From positions 20,487,834 to 20,551,833 of the forward strand of contig OU015523.1 in NCBI GenBank assembly GCA_907165065.1: a stretch of DNA of 64,000 nucleotides. The letters are read 5' to 3'. Source of the stretch: Caprimulgus europaeus (Eukaryota > Chordata > Aves > Caprimulgiformes > Caprimulgidae). The translations under genes and the position numbers were made by a program. Shown piece after piece: positions 25,756-40,916 of this stretch; the first letter of the stretch is position 1, and the number at the start of each line of letters is the position of its first letter. The notes under the pieces were generated by a model. It did no database searches. It was not told the DNA's origin and was given only the letters and a program-made list of their open reading frames with translations.

Positions 25756-28700
25756 TCAGGTAAACAGACATGCATAGTAAGATGAGTGAATTGACACAAA
25801 CGGGGGTGGGGGGAACCTCCTTATACACAGTTTTGTGCTCTATTCTGCAAAACAGGTGTCTTTAGGAGGTCTACTTTTGAAACAAAAGCTGAGGGACAGC
25901 TAGAGATGGCCTGTCACGGTAGTGTGAGAAACTCAAGTTCTGATATTCATTGTCCTTGATTCAAAGTAAGGATGAGTCTTTCCTTGCAGAAGACTGCTCA
26001 CATTACCAAACTATAGGGTTTTTTTCAGAATTAGAAATTCTTGATTTTTTTACTGTTTCCTTATAATTAGTCTAAAAAGAGAAAAATTGTCTCCCCCCTG
26101 GAGATACTGAGAGCAGTTTAGTATGGAATACCTGGCAGGAGTATGATCAGAGCTATTTCCCGAGACTTTGTTTCATATCCTGCTCTGAATCATATATGAT
26201 ATGGTTTTAAATTCAGGGCTGCCACAGAGCAGGTGACATAATTGAAAGACACAATAAAGTATTGTTTTCCTTTTCTTTTAAATTTTTTGTGTGATAGTTC
26301 TGTTTATGCCTCAGTCCAAAAACTGTAACTGATTAATACATTTTGGTTATAAACTAATTATAAAATTAGTTCGAAATTCTTGAATAGACTTAAGAGAAGC
26401 CAAACTGCATTTTCCTGCAAATAAAGTATTTGCCAAAAATTACAAAACCATCCCAAATAAATCCTCAAAAGCATTAGCTTAAGTAGAGTAAATTCAAGTA
26501 TGAATATTGAGACTTGCAGAGTATTTTAGTTCTGATAGATTTCAAGAAGTTTTATGTGCCTCAGCACAACTCTAGTCAAGAGGTTCTACAAATGAATATC
26601 ACAGATAACTGCAGAGCTCTTCTTGTTTGCAAAACTACTTCAGGTTCTTGTGGTGACATTCCAACAACTTTGCTCTAGAAGTACCCTGTGGCCAAAATTA
26701 AGATAAGGTTGAGTCCTAATTTTAAGAGTATTAGATCCCAATCTTAACCTAAACTAAGATTTACTTTTTTTTTTTTTTTTAAATGAACTCTCTAGTGTAC
26801 CAGATCAAATGTCTCAGGTGTGATACTGTTTGCTTTGATAGTCTTTTACTCCATAGATGTTTTTTTATGTTCATAAATATTTTCTTCACTAAAAATAATC
26901 TGGTTAGGGTCTCAAATGTATCCAGCTCTTTGTTGCATTTATGCCTTAGATGTTCAGTATGCAAGTGCTTCTCAAAGCTCCATCTTCTGGGGCAAAATAC
27001 AGCATTTAAAGAGTTACAGACACCAGTGCCTTAAAATGTCATATAGTCTATATTCCTTCTAATGAAAGTCCTTCCCATTTAGCCCATTTCCTCAAGAACT
27101 TGACCCCTAGGACTTTTAAAACTGAGATATATCAGTGGTGAGATTATCTTCCAGGGGAGAGGAAATCCTTATCTCCTGAGTTACCTATACCTGGAATAAA
27201 TAGAGTAGTAGATGTTATGTTTCCAGCCTAGCTGTATTTTGGAAAAGAACTCTGGTCTAGTAAGGAAAGATCACAAGTTTTACTTGGAACTTTGCAAATT
27301 TTTAAATTTTCATAACCATAGTAGGTGAGTATTTGGTATTGATCCTTCAAATTGTTTTCACCAAATAGATCTGAAATAATAAGCTATTATTTTAGTGGTT
27401 TTAAACTTGGACTGACCAGAGGCTTTTTCAATCCAGTACACCATCTCCACTGATGCTCTTGTGCTATGTGGTTTTGAAGAAGGTAAAAGAGCACTCATGG
27501 TTAATTCTTCAGAAAATAATCTATTCACCTTTGGCTCTTATTTGTAAACAAAGGCTATATTTTCGAGGTTTACTGGAATATCCCTAAAGAATTACCCCAG
27601 GTTTATTATTTCCAACAATACACTGAATATAGTGTGCTGGCAATTCTGGTTTCTGTTGAGGTGGAGAAACTTTTTCTGTAAAAAAAAGTGGTTATGATCT
27701 GTCATGTTACTTTGATTCTTAATTGCTGAAAGAATGAAATAACAGCTTGTCCATGCGGCAAATTTGGCTCAAACAGCCACTAACAGATACTCTGCTTGGC
27801 ACTTACTCCTGAAAGGCTCTTGGTGATGTAATACTACCTTTTCTTACAAAACTGTGTACACTTCCAAAGCATACTATTTATTTCTTCCAGAAAGAAGATC
27901 TGTGTTGTTCTGGAACAGCTGTGACATAAGTTTGCTGAGACAGTAATTCTAATCAAGTACTTTGTATGAATAATTCCTAAATTACATGTAGGCATGCCTG
28001 GAAGAGCAAGAGGGAAAGACTGCAGTTTGGTTTGCTTAATTTCATGCCAACTGAGTCATCATAGCATATTCAGAGTGTTGAACAGAAAGGCTAACAGGAA
28101 GTACTAATACATCAAGAGATGATGTGTTTTGGTGAGAAAAGGATGTGCTGAAATGACTTGAAAGGCTTCTTAGTGTTGATACCTTATGTAAGATATATAT
28201 ATCATCAGCAGTTAGCATATATGTGTTTAAATTGTTTCTGATTAGAAAGTATATAGGCTTTTCAGGACCACTTTCCAGAGAACAGCTGCTGTTGCAAATA
28301 ATGTCAGTCTTAGAGTCACTTATAGGGTTTTTTTTGCTATGAAAATGGTGAATGTCATTATGATTACAAAAACCATAAGCACATTTTTTTATTTGTCTAG
28401 ACCAACAGAGCAGTTTTTGATGGAGGTCTTAATTTAATTCAAAAGATACTCTAGATATATATTTAGGCTATCTGAAAACAAATACATACTAGTCTGTGAC
28501 TACTGAAGAGTGTTCACAGAAATCCCATCTGAATTGTAGATGGGATGGATGCAAGGATTCTCACTAAACCCCCTAATGTTCTGGGGAATCAGGGTATCAA
28601 GAAGTCATGGAGTCACCAATGACCTCAGCGGAGCACAGAACATTCCCTAGCAGCAGAAATAGCTGATAGTGTGGTGCTAGTGGTATGTTTAAGATATCTA

Positions 28701-30911
28701 GTAAGTCCTCTGAGGTAAGAACCACATGATCCAGTTAAATTGCTCTTGAACTCTGTGACTGGCCTGGTGACAGCGGGTGTGCCTGCAGCATAGTAGAAAT
28801 GAAAACAGGGGACCTGTATTCCTTTCTATGTCCAAGGCTAGATACAAACCAGAAGCTGGGGCTTTTTGTTGAATCATTCTATTCATGTGGCAACAAGATT
28901 ACTGGCAGAAAAACAAGCTTATTTTAAAATAGAACAAATTATTTTCACAGTGTTTCATGTCAAATTCCCAGGGTGCTTTTCAAGAGTTATCTGAGTATCT
29001 GAGACAGAAAAGGAAATGTTCTGCCCGAAGCTACAGAGTCCTATAACTGGCTCAGGTCTTGTCCAAATCTAATGTGTTTTGGAAAGTACCAAGTCCTTGT
29101 TCAGGGACCCTGCTGAGTGTAGTGTAAGAGGATGAAGGTGATTGAGAGTTGGTACATGATATGACTCAGTTCCATTCCAGGCTACCTGGTCATTTGTAGA
29201 CTTCATTGTCCTTCACTAGTGATTCTCCTTTTAGATGGAACAATAGCAGGATTGTGCTATGCCAGAGAAGAAAGTGTAAGAAAAAAAATTCTAGAAGAGC
29301 AGCAAATTTTGGATTGACATCAGGTAATCCACTGAGTTCAGACACCCTCTATTATTCTGAGTATCTGAATGAGACATATATCTTTGTGACATCACAAAAT
29401 GCTTTTGTTTATGACCTGTGTACACCCACAGTGTTTGCTGAACAGCATTGTAGCAATAGCATGTCATAGACTATGATAGTACTGGCTTCAGTTCTGTGCT
29501 GAGAGATGATCTGTAGTGAGGGCTGGTAATAGGGAATGGGAACAAATTAAGAAGAAAATCATCTGTCTCCTGTTTTATCATTCTGGAGTTGCTGTATTAC
29601 TGGTCTGAGTCACAGATACAGAAGTGAAAATAGAGAATTGCTCCAGAAAAAAGTTCTACGCTGAGCTCCTTTTCTACCCACAGCTCTTTAAACTGCTTGT
29701 CTGATTTGATACTTAAGAATCAAGTCTAAAAGAAAACATTCCCAAACTAATTTTGAACTAAAAAAAAGAGAAAGCATCAGTCATATTTTTATCATGCAAG
29801 TTCTGATTCTGAATAATTGTATGCCTTTGGGGTTGGAGAGGCATAACCTGGGCACTGTGGTTGACTGGGAGCAGCACTGTGTTGGGGTTTAGAAATGGTG
29901 AAGTTCTAATATATGCAATGGATATGTCTATAGATTTAGGCACATCGTATGCCTCTATATGGATGAGTTACCCCATCTGAAGATATTATGGTGGCATGTA
30001 GAAAAAATCTACTTTGTCAGAATTATTTAATGAACATACCACCAAAGCAGTGTCTGTTCTAATGATCAGGATTCAAGGCTTTTTTCCTTCTTGACTTCCT
30101 CTCAGTCTGCTGTCCTTCTTTCTTCCTTTTGTTTTCTTAAGAAGTTTTGCCACAGGCCAATGGAAATGTTTCTACTGACTAAACAAAAGGACATCGACGA
30201 ACAGAGCTTCAGACCCATCAGTTCCATTGGTTGCCCTGTTTGCCATGGGTGTAATTAAATAACTGAAATTATTCAAGCTCAAGAAATCCCACGACATTTG
30301 TGTGCGTTTAAACCTTTCCAGACCCTGTTGCAAAACCTCCATAAGAGGGAAGAAAATGTCTTAAAATTCAGTTTAATTTACATAGTGACCTACCTAAAGA
30401 GGAAGGAATTAATCCTATTTATTAATACAATAACTGACTACATCTACACACAGACTACAGGACTCCTAATTGAGAGCAGACATTAACTGCTATTCTTTAG
30501 AATTAATTATTTTATTCCAGAGGGACAGAGAACCATTCCTAGTCTGGCTTGATACAGTGAGGAGTGGTGAATGGGTGATGTAGGAATATAGAGATTCTAG
30601 GGCAGTGCTTGCTGGAGGTAAGGTAAGAAGGCAGCAGATAGTAATTTCCTCAGCAAATGGTGAATTTTTTGTCTCCAAGACTTTCTAGGTGTCTTTACGC
30701 AAATCCGTGATACATGAAGAATTATAAGCATCTAAGATATATGGAAGGTCAGACTAGGTGATTTTAGGATTGTTTCTGGCCTTAAATTCTAATAATCCCT
30801 TTTATTTCAAACAAGTAGTGAACAAAAACTCAGTATAGGTGAGAACAGAGGTGGAGAAGGGTAGGGAGAAAAAAAGGAAGGCAGGAAGAGCTACAGTTTA
30901 TCATGTAAAAG
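25756..30911. other. Intergenic, nothing recognised
   Basis: AT-rich, with a T16 run at about 26,766. The 87-codon plus frame at 29206-29469 resembles nothing I know. Confidence 0.5.
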
Positions 30912-31222
30912 CATCATAGAATGCCAGGATACAGTTGGCCTTCTGGGCTGCAAGTGCACATTGCAGGGTCATGTCAAACTTCGCATCTACCACCACTCCC
31001 AAGTCCTTCTCTTCAGAGCTGGCCTCAAGCCACTCATTGCCCAGCCTGTACTTGTGCTTGGGGTTGCCCCGACCCAGATGCAGGACCTTGCATTTGGCCT
31101 TGTTGAACTTCATGAGGTTGGCTCAGGCCCACCTCTCAAGCCTGTCAAGGTCCCTCTGGATGGCATCCCGTCCCTCCAGTGTGTCAACCACACCACTCAG
31201 CTTGGTGTCGTTGGCAAACCAA
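30912..31222 (-). mobile_element. CR1 LINE internal fragment
   Basis: The minus strand encodes [40 protein letters not shown], an ORF2 segment of CR1. It lacks the 3' tail and the 5' part, so it is an internal fragment or has lost its 3' end. Plus-strand open frames over it are shadows. Confidence 0.9.
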
Positions 31223-34200
31223 AGTGTTAATAAAGAAATAAAGCCTGTTAGTCCTAGTCCTAATCCCCTGGCTAAAGCCAGAGGTAGAGAACACCCTGTA
31301 TTCTTGAGTAGGCTGGCCATGCTATGCTAGTCAGCAGGAGAACTATTAAGTCTATAGGAAGAAGTCTGTGCCTCATTAAACTGTTCTTTTTATGTTGCAG
31401 CTGAAACTGTTTTGCTTTTTGTGCTACCACTGAAGTGTACCCTCCCTTGTTTTATAAAATGGGGCACAATTAATTTTTCTCTAATCTAGATGTCTACACG
31501 TGGACAGAAGAATCATACCTTGACCCCCATTTGGAGGTTACAAAAGTTAATGATACTCTAGAAAGCTAGTTTATTTACACCTATCCTATAACTCCATAGA
31601 AGACATCTAACATTAGTTCAGATTAAACCAATCTTTAGTTTCTTATCTGGTGTGACCATAGATTGTCAGTCATATTAGGTGTTTTGCTTATACTTTGAGT
31701 CTTTGAGTTACTTAGGCACACCTTGCTGGCTTGATCACATATCACATATGAACTCACTTCATATAAGATGGCACAAAATAGTCATAACCTACATATTAAA
31801 AGTAGAAGAAATCAAGTGCAGAATTTCTTGTCTCTGTTCAGACAGTCTATTGTGCAAGAACTGGTTGCACAGTACACAGCTGGTTGAAATGCGCATCATA
31901 ACAGGCCTCTGTCCTGACTATTTCTAGATATTGACTAGTGGATTATAACACTGTCTTGAGTTTTAGTGGCTGGGGATAAGACAATTAGTATCTGCTGTCC
32001 CATAACTCTTTCATGTTCCTTTACCTCACATGCTAAAGGTATTTGCCTTGAAAGTTACAGAATTTAGGATTCTAGGCGCAACTCTGTGTACGACAGAGAG
32101 AACGTCGTGTGTTTTGTCAGAGTGAATTCACTACTGCAGTAGGAAGCACCACTGAAATAACTGTTGTTCAAGATAAAGTGGAAGTTAATTTTAGATAAGA
32201 TTTGTAATTGCTGATCCATAATATTTTATGATTTTCCCTTTTCTAGCAGCATTATTGTGATGCAGTCTACTGCTGTGGCTGGGGATGGGGTTCCATACCT
32301 GTAGAGCACAAACTAAACCAAGGCTGCTGCAGTGCTGGGGCCCTCTGCCTGCTTTGGTGCAGGAACCATAGAACATGTATTGAGCTAGCCAGTCCTCACT
32401 CTTTCCTGAGAGGAGTTCTCTGTGCAAGTATATGAATAACAGCACTGGTATAAGGGGCAAAGATGGACTCAAGACAGCCCAAATTTTGAAGGAATCATGT
32501 TTCTATAGAATTTCTCAATCAGCTTATTTTTCTCAGTATTTCAAAATCCCTCAGAATGTTTTCTCGTGTGTAAAAGTAAAATCCTACCTTTTCCTTCCAG
32601 TATTTCATGGAATACTTCCTTGAAAGTATTTCAAGGAATACTTCTCTGCCTTCTGAAGTAGTGAGCTGTTACAGGTATTTCTGTAAACACAGGACTAAAT
32701 GCTGACATGTAGTAGAACAAAAATAAGGAAGACAATAGAACAAGAAAGAGTGAAAAAGCTTCCTGTGGAAAATAATTTATGTAGGAATGTTTATGGTAAG
32801 CTAGTTGCCTACGATTTACTCAGCTTTTTGAGCATGTTTTCACACCTGTAGTGATGCCTGTCTGCCTGCCTGGGTTGCATTTAAAGCTAGCTCAGACAAA
32901 TAAGGTGGGAGACACAGCAGTGACATCAGTTTGAAATCCTCTACTAGGATAACATTTTCAGTTCCTCAAGGAGAAAAACAGATGTATTTCCTGTCCACTG
33001 AATAGTTCAGCTGTTGTAAATGCAGTACACACAGGGCAGAGATGTGGAAGTCTTAGGACTGTGCAGCCTGTATTCAAAGCCATGATGCACTTTGAGGGTT
33101 GTTTGTTTTGTATCCCCACTGAAAGGCAGAATGCAGTGAGTTTCAAGTTCCTGGCATTGATTTGAATACTTCTGTGTTGTGTAAGAAAGAGGAGTTATGC
33201 ATCAGTTCCCCTCAGGAAATGGAGAAACACATTAATTCCTTGCTTTTGGCATCCTGGATACATCCACTCTCTCTTTCACTAAGGGATTACAAAAGTCAAA
33301 GGGTCTTGCCTGGATCACAGCTGATTGAAAACTAATATATTTCGCATGGATAATTAGGGAAGTAGGATTCTGACAGAAATTAGTGTTACCTGCATCCCAG
33401 AATCTCTGAGGGATTGGCCTAGATGAGGCTTTTTTTTCTATAGAATCAAACTTCTTAACTCTAGCAGAAACATGACTAATCCAGCAAATGTAAACTCTCT
33501 CATGGGAGTCTCAGACCTCTGATTTGAGCACAGGAGTTCTAATTTCAGAATTGCCGTAATTCTTCTAATTGTTGTTAAGGTATTCAGAATGAATTGTCAT
33601 ACAATTGTTACAGAAAGTGTCTAATAAATCAGCACAGCTTTATATTCACTAACATGTAACCATCTCAGCTTGAGAAAATAAAAACGAGTTTGTATTGTGC
33701 TGTTATGGCTTCTGAAGCAGAACTCTGTTTCAAGGGAAAGCATCGGTCCAGCAAGTATGTAGGACATGGATACCAGAACTTTCCTATGTTACAAATACAG
33801 ATTAAATAATTCTCTGTTTTGACTCAGCATTTTCAACAATTGTTATCTTCATATCCAGATGATCTAATTTTCAGAATAGCTAAACTCCTATAAATTCTGA
33901 TGGAGGGCTTAACCATAGAGCAATAGATATCACCCACACAGAAAACTTTTTGCTATTTACAAGGAGGACATGTCTACTAATGGTAACTCACCATATTGTG
34001 AGTCTGTGGGGAGAAGTTAGGCAGCAGCTGATGCACACCACGGTTAGTTAGAATCTCTTGTCTCATTCCCTTCTACTACTGCCTGGGAAGTTCTACTGTG
34101 GCTTCAGAATCTTGAGAACAAGGCAAAATCATCTGCTCATTTATGCATGTGAATTTTTTATTTATGGCATGGCATAGTTAAGGAAAATGTTATAAAATCA

Positions 34201-37200
34201 GGCAGAGGAAGAAGGCTGCATTTTTCTTTTCTGTCACAAGAGCTCTGTTAGCTGATAAAGTAGCATCTTCAAATGAAGTGAGACTGATTGTCTGAGCCAG
34301 GGTGGAGCCAAGCTTGGGAATGAGGACAAGGTATACAGTTTTATGGACAAACTCCCTGACATTTAGAGGTAGCAACTGCATTCCAAGGCTGTAAAGCTGG
34401 TCTCATAAAACCTATGCACATCTTACACTTAAGGTCTGATTTATACCCAAATGTCAATGGTTTAGCTAAAGATGGGGTTAGGCTGATGTTTGTGGCAGTT
34501 TGAACTAAAACCTAGTTCAAATGGTTTGTATTTAGTTGAGATTGCCACATATATATATCTTCTCTAAACAGACATCCACTGAGCAAGTCTTCTTACCTGG
34601 AGTTCAGGCAGAGATTAATTTCCTCAAGCCCTTCGTTTTCCACTTAGATCTCTGCTGCGACCTTGTGGTGATTTCGTTTCACTGCAGTAGAATGGCTGTC
34701 GTGTCCTCGCCACAAAACTGTCCAGGGTGAGTAGCAATCAAGGTTGAGAGTTTCAAGATCATAGAAGCATTTGAGGTAGCCATCTGAGGTAGGTCTTTTT
34801 GTGCTGAGTCATGCTAAACACTTCTCAGCTTAGCAAATTCTTTGCAGGTTTTAGTCTTTAAAAGTAAAATAGACTAGATTATTTTCCTGTCTCAGACCAA
34901 AATTAATTAAATTTACTTTCAAAAAATAATCATCCCAAGACCTAGATCTTGAGCCTTTGCATGGAGACTGATATGAAGGATTCCTTTCTGTATGATTGGT
35001 AAATTTAGGCAGATTTATTAGTATTAGGATAATTTTCAGTCATCTTGGTTTTTGCATTTTTCTTTGCATCTGTAGAAATTTGTGTAAAAAAGTTCCCCAT
35101 TCAGGCCAACGAGCCATTGAATCTGCCCACATATGTTGCTCTGGATGTTTTTTCTGCCTCTTTAGCATGAGGCAATCTCATTAATCTTCCCAGCCCAGTG
35201 GGAAGAAAGAAATACACCACTCCTGAGACCACCACTGAAGTGCTGTGTAGAAAGATGCAACTCTTCTACCAAGGGGAGTAGATCCTCTGTTTGTTCGAAG
35301 AAAAGCAAGAGTGGGCTGTGCATCTCTGGGGGCCTGAAGTTCTGGCCTTGTTTAAATACTGTGACATTGTTAAAGCATTTAAACGAACATACATGGAATG
35401 ATAGCCTCAAAACCTGGAAAAGCTATCTGACAGTCAGGCTGAAATCATAATAGTGGCCAACCTTCAGGCTTTGAGGATTGCAAAGCAATTAATAATGGAT
35501 TAATAAATAAATTAATTAATAAAGGGTTAATAATGAAACAATAAGGAGCCACTGGTATGTTCTTCCAAGAGAAGTGACAGAACCTCATTGCTTGAGTCAT
35601 CTTAACATGAATAATTGGCAAGTAACACAATCAATCAAACATGTCTGAGAAGAATGAGAATAAGTCTAGTGAGGCATGAGCTGAGATTAATTCCTCTCTT
35701 GAAAGGTAGGAAGGACACAAAAGCAGGGAGTTTCTCCCTCTTCCTTCATTGACTGGAATTTCACTACAGGTTAGCAATAGTATTTTAGAGCATAGAAGTA
35801 CCAGGCAAGTGGTACTTTGATACTTTTCATAATGTTTTTAATCAAAATATATTAAATGTTTCTGTACTGAACTTATAACTTTTTCACCATTTTCAAAATT
35901 GGGCTTTTGTTACCTGGAAAAATAATTGTTTTAGAGATAAAATCCAAGGGCAGATGGTGGGGGGGTGTACTATGCTGCCGTCACACGGTCGAGTTGGAAG
36001 TCTTGTTACAGAGCTGTCCCCTAGACAGTCAGTCCCTGAGTCATAGGTCAGTTCTGTTCTAGATGTGGGACTTAGCCTTGAATTTCTGAATGGCAGATTT
36101 TTGGTTTCCCTCGTATTTTTTTATTTTTTTTTTTACAAACCATTATTCAGATGTGCAACAATAAATAGGAAGAAGGAATTCTTACTTAAAATGTTTCAAA
36201 ATTCTTCCCTTCATTGAGCAAGTGGATTATTTGCACCTAGTTATCTAGAACAGAGAAGATAATATTTGATTCAAGCTTGTCTTTTTCTTTATATTTGAAA
36301 ATTACCTCAAGAAGTGGAGTCATATGTGGGGCTGTTAGGCTAGTTAGCCTATCTGGAAAAGTTTGACCACCAAAGGGAAGGAAAATTGTGAAAATGGACT
36401 ATTTATCATGTAAGTAATAAACAGGCCACTTGCTCTCATAATATGCGTATTTCTCAGAGGAAGAAGCAGCAAGAAATCCTGTCATCAGCAGAACGACTTT
36501 TCTGAATGTCTGAAGATTGATCAAGTATTTTGCCTTGCTCACTGAAGGGTGAAAATTCTCACCAGCCTTCTGCTGCTTCTAAAATAACTGTGGAAATAGA
36601 AACCCTGAAGAACCCTAGCTCATAAACCATGTGTTTTCATCTGTTGCAGTCACGGACTTCTGTTTTCTTGTGGATAGATTAATCCCTTTGGAGCAAAGTT
36701 TAGCATGCTAAATAAAAGCTTCCATAACAAAAGAAAGTAATTTCTTAATTCCTGGACACTTTATAGGTAGCATGTCAACTCATACACTCTTCCAGAGCTC
36801 TGTTAGACAAGTTCATCAGATCTGTATAACTGTACAGCCTTATGTGCACATATCCAATCAGGTCATGAGAACCTGTTCTAAAAATTATTCTGAATACTAT
36901 ATAATGTATTTTACAGAAGTTTCCTTAATTTTTTAATTAAGGGGTATTACATTTGCTGTGTCTTCACAAATTTTTAATGGCAGGATTTAAAAATTCATTT
37001 TAGGTATTTTAGCATCATAAGCAACCTGTTGAGAATAAAGACAGAGAGCACATTAGGCACAGGTACCAACCATTTTAAGACAAAGGTGATACACAGACAG
37101 TGATATTATCCTTAAAAATAATAGAAACTGTTTAGGGTGGCCTGAAAGAGCACAGAGAACTAAACTAGGCAAAGCCAGAAGATTCAGGTAGGATGATAAG

Positions 37201-40200
37201 AGATCTTTCTGCACAATTACAGCTCTGTAAGGCTATGAAATGGTCACCTCAAACACAGAAGCCCAAGCATTTGGCCTCGAAATTATTTAGTCTTCAGAAA
37301 TGCCAGAAAGTGTGATTCTGGACTATCCAGGGTAGATAACAATGAAATTACGTTCCAGACTGATGTATATTTTCTTCTCAGAGTAATTACTTTTTTCAAG
37401 CTTAACTTTCAACATTTTTTTTTTATTTCCTGCAACTCCATGTTCGAACACTTAATTATTCTGTAATCAGCTTCCAGTTTCTTTCCTTATCTGATACATA
37501 GTTCAGACTTAATCTTTCATAAAGGCATCAAATCCTTTAACCTCAGAGATTTACTACTTTCATTTCTAAAACTTATAATTGATTGGTCTGTAATGAGATT
37601 CAGGCCTCCTGAATCTTTACTGTCTAGCTATTGGGGAACAGAAGAACCTCAACAATCCCCTTTGAAGATAGCAACTTTTTGCATGAGTATGGCAAAGCAG
37701 ATGACCTGCTGCATGGGTCTAGAGAATATTAGCTAGAGAGGAAAGCTTTTTCTTCTCATTATCTTTTTTATGTCTTCACAGAAAATTGCAGATGATGTGA
37801 TCCATTTTGAAGACTGGAAACTAATTTTCAGGAGGTGAATTCGGTTTTGGCAGTATTAATTTAGCAGAGATTTTACAATGTTCTCAGAGACTTCTTAGAG
37901 TCAGTTCTGGAAAGCATAAAAGCAATCTTGAACACCAAGCAGATCCAGCTGGCTCTTGTCAGCTCTCTAATTACTCATTCTCACCTTTTAGATGTATGGT
38001 AACCTACAGTGTTCCTTGAGCCATCTCACTCCCTTGGATTTCAGTCAGCAGGCTTAAGGTGTTTCATGTGCTCACTTCCATCAAGTGCACCTGCTCTAGA
38101 CCTGCACTTGGGATAGAATAATGCTTTGGATATTTCCCTGACCAGAAACTGACCACATTCTATGTGGTTAAGAGCTACTATACAGTGACACATTCTTCAG
38201 ACTTCTGGTCTGCTCTTGTAGATTGACCATACTTCTTTTAGATATATTTTATTTTGAACTGATAAACTCCAATTGAGAACACAGGAGACTGGAATCTCTC
38301 CACAGAGAGACAATGCAGATTTCCAGCCTACTCTTTTGCAAACATTCAAGTTCAACATCTTTAGTTCATTCTTGACACCATTATGTTCACTCAACACCAT
38401 TTAGTTCATTCCTCTAGTTCCTAGAGGAATCTAGGAGTAACAACTGACGGTGCTTGGTAGGGCTTCATCAATGTTCCTAAGGAACCTGCTAAACTGAGGA
38501 ACATTCAAAGATATTTTTAATAAGAAATGTCATCTGTCACCTGCCTTGCGTGAACAAAGTGCTCCTTCTACAGTTAGTTCAGGCAACTAGTTAGAGGGTG
38601 GAGAAGGAGAATCCTAAAATTGTATTTTGTGGGAGAACTGTTTCTTTTTCAGTCTCTGCATAACTTGCATGTGTTCTGCAGCTGCAGTCTCAGCCCAGAA
38701 TTTTCACCTTGACTCACTGAAAAATGAAAGCTATTTGTTTGTTGAACTATTATTCCACACTGTTCCTGAAGGAGGGAACTAGTTTCTGCTGTCTACATTG
38801 CTGCCTATTCCTAATCACTGAAGACATCATAGTTTGTGTGGATAGAGAAGCTGCAAAGACTTCAGAACAGTCTCCTTTTCTATGAAGTGCACAGAAACCA
38901 AGGAGAAACATATGAAGGGAACATACAAGACTTGGTAGAAGGGTTTCTCCCGTCTTTTTCTGGGATACTTATAGAAGATCAGGGCCCACTTTCCACAACT
39001 GATTTAGGGTAAATGATGAGCCCTATGTCTTCTTTCAATGCTTCATTGAGACTACATAATAACTTTGTTTCCTTGTGCATTGAGAGGCAGCAAAACAGAG
39101 GCCCTGAATTGTAACTGCAGATGTTTATATTAGCCACTGAACTGTTAAGGAACTATCACAACCATTTTATCTTATATATCTTTTTAATAAGTCAGGTATT
39201 GCATTGCTGGTGAAGATGAGTAGCTGACAGCACTACCTAGTGTTATGTAGTGTTAGTGAACGTTGAACAAGTGTTGACTATATACTCAAGCACACTCCAG
39301 TCCTCTTCTGGATCCTTTCTGCTCTTTCTTCTTTGGTTTCTGTATGCCATTTTGCAGATTCAGGTCAGCAGAGACATAGCCCTATTCCTAATTTACTTTT
39401 CTACCTTGTATAGCTGTGGTGTAATACCTGTTGGCATGATTCTCTGTTACTCAAATCCTGCCCTTTCAGCGGGTTTGTCAGTAACTTCAGGCTTGATTTC
39501 TTAAGCACAATCCACCCCATTAAAACCAAGTGGAATGGTTTTCATTCTCTCCTTATGAAAAGCATGATGCTGCATGTTGTTAGTACATTTTCTTAGAGTA
39601 TCACCTTATTTACCTAAGCTAATAAGCTGATGATGAAGAAGCTTCATTTTTTTTTTAATGTTGGCAGATTAAGCTGGCTGGGTACGTACAGACAGAACCC
39701 CTGTGGCTCTCAGCATCAGAGATAATTGCAATGGGCATGCAGCCAACCTTGTTTTTCTTAAAAAAAATATTTCTGTTAACAATGATATCTTTATTTTCAA
39801 ACTTTCCAGAGGGATCATTATGTGTTGCATTCAGCTGAAGCTCCCATGCTGGGATGGAGCAAGATGAAAGGTTTGAATATTTGATTAGGATTCTTTTTCT
39901 ATCTGAGTTTCCTGGTTAGAACAGAGGGCTAGGAGTCAAAGAGACAGTTTTGTGTTCTGCCAGTGTATTTCCATGTCAGAAAGAAAGTATTTGGTTATTA
40001 AGTTTTGTATTATGACAAGGATCAATGATCCAGCCTACTTAAGATTGGCTGATGAACTTGAAATGCAAACAGAAACCCCGAAAAAATGCAGGGAATATGT
40101 GCAGTTTCTGCATGGATCTCAGATGTTGCCTGCTAAAAAATGCTGAGGCCTGGCAGTGCAAGATATGAAAGTAATTTGACACCTTGAACAAAGTCTAGTC

Positions 40201-40486
40201 AAGTACAGTAAGTGTGCAATTACTGTGGAATGCTAAATCACCACCTGAGTCACAATTATATTTCCTTCACGACATTTTCATCAGCTCTCTAGTCATTTAA
40301 AAGCTGAATTATTGATCTTCTGGTTATGGAAAATGTTTGATCTTTAAAAGGTTGATCATTCATATGTGTCTTGAAAGTTTTCAAAAGTGTCTGTTACCTT
40401 GAGATCAAAAACCTCTAACCAAATCTGTTTTGCTGATGCAGCAAAACTTGTTTCCTATAACCACTTTATTTTAAGACTATGAATGG
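31223..40486. other. Intergenic upstream of psiTRPV6; no exon 1 found
   Basis: This is where exon 1 and the promoter of the TRPV gene, and any KEL-like neighbour expected from mammalian gene order, might lie. I found neither. The 84-codon frame at 39250-39504 is hydrophobic but shows no family match. Confidence 0.5.
32600..32644 (+). repeat. Near-perfect 26-bp tandem duplication
   Basis: GTATTTCATGGAATACTTC at 32600-32618 recurs at 32626-32644 with one change (T to A). Each unit is nearly palindromic. Confidence 0.85.
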
Positions 40487-40601
40487 GCAATTTTTATTGT
40501 TCCACACTCTGTGAATCTCCCCTGCTCTGGACCTCCAAGGATAATGATGTGCAAGCTATTCAGAAACTTCTTGTTTGTAAAGCCTGTGGTAATATTCAGA
40601 G
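40487..40601 (+). pseudogene. TRPV6: psiTRPV6 exon 2 remnant (first ankyrin repeat)
   Basis: The frame reads LCESPLLWTSKDNDVQAIQK then LLVCKACGNIQR, matching the family segment ESPLLLA-KDNDVQA-KLL...QRG. The frame is open. The expected GT donor after IQR is gone: the sequence continues ACATAG. The 5' boundary is uncertain because no clear acceptor is visible. An ATG at 40483 opens a 71-codon frame that runs on into intron sequence; it is not evidence of a separate gene. Confidence 0.85.
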
Positions 40602-40793
40602 ACATAGTGCCCCTTCTTCTACTAAGCCTTGGCTGAAAGGCTTTTGGGAAGAAAACTCCTGGGGTCTGTACGTTTGCATAATGGGCACAAGGCTGTAGCT
40701 GTAGCAGAGAATAAACTTGCCCAGGATGGAGTGGAAACAGCTGAATGGTGGGGATTCAGCACTGAGATGGTTAATTTATTATTGTCTCTCTAG

Positions 40794-40916
40794 GTGCAGT
40801 GAGGGAGACAGCTCTTCATGTGGCTGCCTCCTATGACTATGTGGATGGTGCTCAGGCTGTGATGGAGGCAGCCCTGGAGCTTGTCAATGAAGTAATGGCA
40901 TCTAAGCTGCAAGCAT
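40794..40916 (+). pseudogene. TRPV6: psiTRPV6 exon 3 remnant (ankyrin repeat)
   Basis: After acceptor TCTCTCTAG the frame reads GAVRETALHVAASYDYVDGA, QAVMEAALELVNEVMASKLQ. This matches GA-GETALHIAALYDNLEAA...MEAAPELV-EPMTSELYEG of TRPV6. The 123-bp exon is free of stops. Its last base before a GTAAAA donor appears to have changed from G to T, so joining to the next exon (starting AG) would create a TAG stop at the junction. Confidence 0.9.
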